NCBI GenBank assembly: GCA_029256005.1
Contig: JAQSYS010000096.1
Coordinates: 1 to 6,764, forward strand
DNA from: Sedimentibacter sp.
GTDB taxonomy: Bacteria > Bacillota > Clostridia > Tissierellales > Sedimentibacteraceae
DNA length: 6,764 bases
Direction of reading: 5' to 3'
The translations under genes and the position numbers were made by a program. Below the pieces are notes generated by a model. That model saw only the letters and a program-made list of their open reading frames with translations. It had not been told where the DNA came from and ran no database searches. Positions 6,289 through 6,764 of this stretch are shown piece after piece (positions within the stretch are counted from its first letter, which is position 1; each line of letters begins with the position of its first letter).

Positions 6289-6754
6289 AAGAAACCTCCT
6301 TTTTGTTTTTTAACTCAATATATTTCTTAACAGCACGCAACTGTCCCATATATCCGGTGCAGCGACAGAGGTTTCCTTCTAAATATTTCTTTATATCATT
6401 TTCTGATGGGTCCTTAAGCTCATTAACCATCGATAGTACGTTCATTATAAATCCAGGACTGCAGAAACCACACTGTTCAGCACCTTCATCAGCTAGGAAG
6501 GCTCCGAAATCTTCAGCTTCCTTTTGTAATCCTTCAATTGTTGTTACATGCAGATTGTTAGCGCGAAGAGCCAGTACAGAGCATGATAATATTGGCTTTC
6601 CTTCTAACATAACTGTACATAGACCGCAATTAGATGTTTCACAACCACGCTTTACACTTAATTGACCCTTAGCTCTTAAAAAATCAATTAGCAAAGTATC
6701 AGGCAAAATATCATCTTGATATTCTTTATTGTTTATCCATAATTTAATTTGCAT
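6275..6754 (-). CDS. Xanthine dehydrogenase-type 2Fe-2S (small) subunit
   Basis: 159 residues. ATG 6754 follows GGAGG (6764-6760, at the window edge) by 5 bases. This subunit carries two [2Fe-2S] clusters that pass electrons from the molybdenum site to the FAD subunit. The plant-ferredoxin-type N-terminal domain has Cys38, Cys43, Cys46 (GCETSNCGLC) and Cys58; the all-helical C-terminal domain has Cys95, Cys98 (CGFC) and Cys130, Cys132 (NLCRCTGY). All eight ligands are present, so both clusters should form. The length is typical of separate small subunits such as E. coli XdhC or CoxS. The last codons overlap the start of the molybdopterin subunit gene by 14 bp, which suggests translational coupling and near-equal output. 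The FAD subunit gene, usually adjacent, is not in view and would be expected beyond 6764 if the operon follows the common order. Confidence 0.92.
   Translation of the reverse strand: MQIKLWINNKEYQDDILPDTLLIDFLRAKGQLSVKRGCETSNCGLCTVMLEGKPILSCSVLALRANNLHVTTIEGLQKEAEDFGAFLADEGAEQCGFCSPGFIMNVLSMVNELKDPSENDIKKYLEGNLCRCTGYMGQLRAVKKYIELKNKKEVSYEVC
6294..6300 (-). promoter_or_regulatory. Ribosome binding site of the molybdopterin subunit, inside the 2Fe-2S gene
   Basis: The minus strand reads AGGAGGT, five bases, then ATG at 6288. The site lies within the final codons of the upstream reading frame, so ribosomes finishing the 2Fe-2S subunit pass through it, consistent with coupled translation. Confidence 0.85.
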
Positions 6755-6764
6755 AATTTCCTCC

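Noticed and set aside
6303..6665. Plus-strand reading frame opposite the 2Fe-2S subunit
   Set aside because: Antisense shadow; the minus strand encodes a complete cysteine-motif protein.

Overview
The window is AT-rich, every assigned start has a strong Shine-Dalgarno sequence or lies close to one, and TTG is used as a start codon. Protein content (a SleC-type prodomain-like protein, a PrsW-family membrane protease, a clostridial-looking molybdenum hydroxylase) points to a low-GC, probably spore-forming, anaerobic member of the Firmicutes (Clostridia or Tissierellia). I cannot name the species. No rRNA, tRNA, CRISPR array, insertion sequence or phage gene is visible.

Layout. (1) 3-770, plus strand: the 3' part of a gene for a DarT-like (DUF4433) DNA ADP-ribosyltransferase, cut by the window edge and followed by a probable terminator (810-854). 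(2) 919-1371, minus strand: a 150-residue single-domain protein resembling the N-terminal domain of the spore cortex-lytic enzyme SleC, with a possible sporulation-sigma promoter. (3) A short divergent AT-rich control region (1372-1557) holding that promoter and, facing right, a good SigA-type promoter. (4) 1558-3959, plus strand: three tightly spaced genes that look like one transcription unit: a NYN-LOTUS putative ribonuclease/RNA-binding protein, a SprT-like zinc metalloprotease with a C-terminal SH3/KOW-like tail, and a PrsW-like intramembrane protease. (5) A perfect 18-bp inverted repeat (3958-3996) between convergent units, probably a bidirectional terminator. (6) 4003-6754, minus strand: two overlapping genes for a xanthine-dehydrogenase-type molybdenum hydroxylase, the 2Fe-2S subunit first and the molybdopterin subunit second. 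An FAD subunit is not in the window and could lie beyond position 6764.

The xanthine dehydrogenase pair is ordinary purine or N-heterocycle catabolism. The more interesting part is the left half: an ADP-ribosyltransferase toxin-family gene whose partner is not visible, a standalone SleC-like domain, and a nuclease/protease/membrane-protease gene trio with no obvious shared pathway. I see no proof of a new system. The trio and the DarT-like gene are the places to look.
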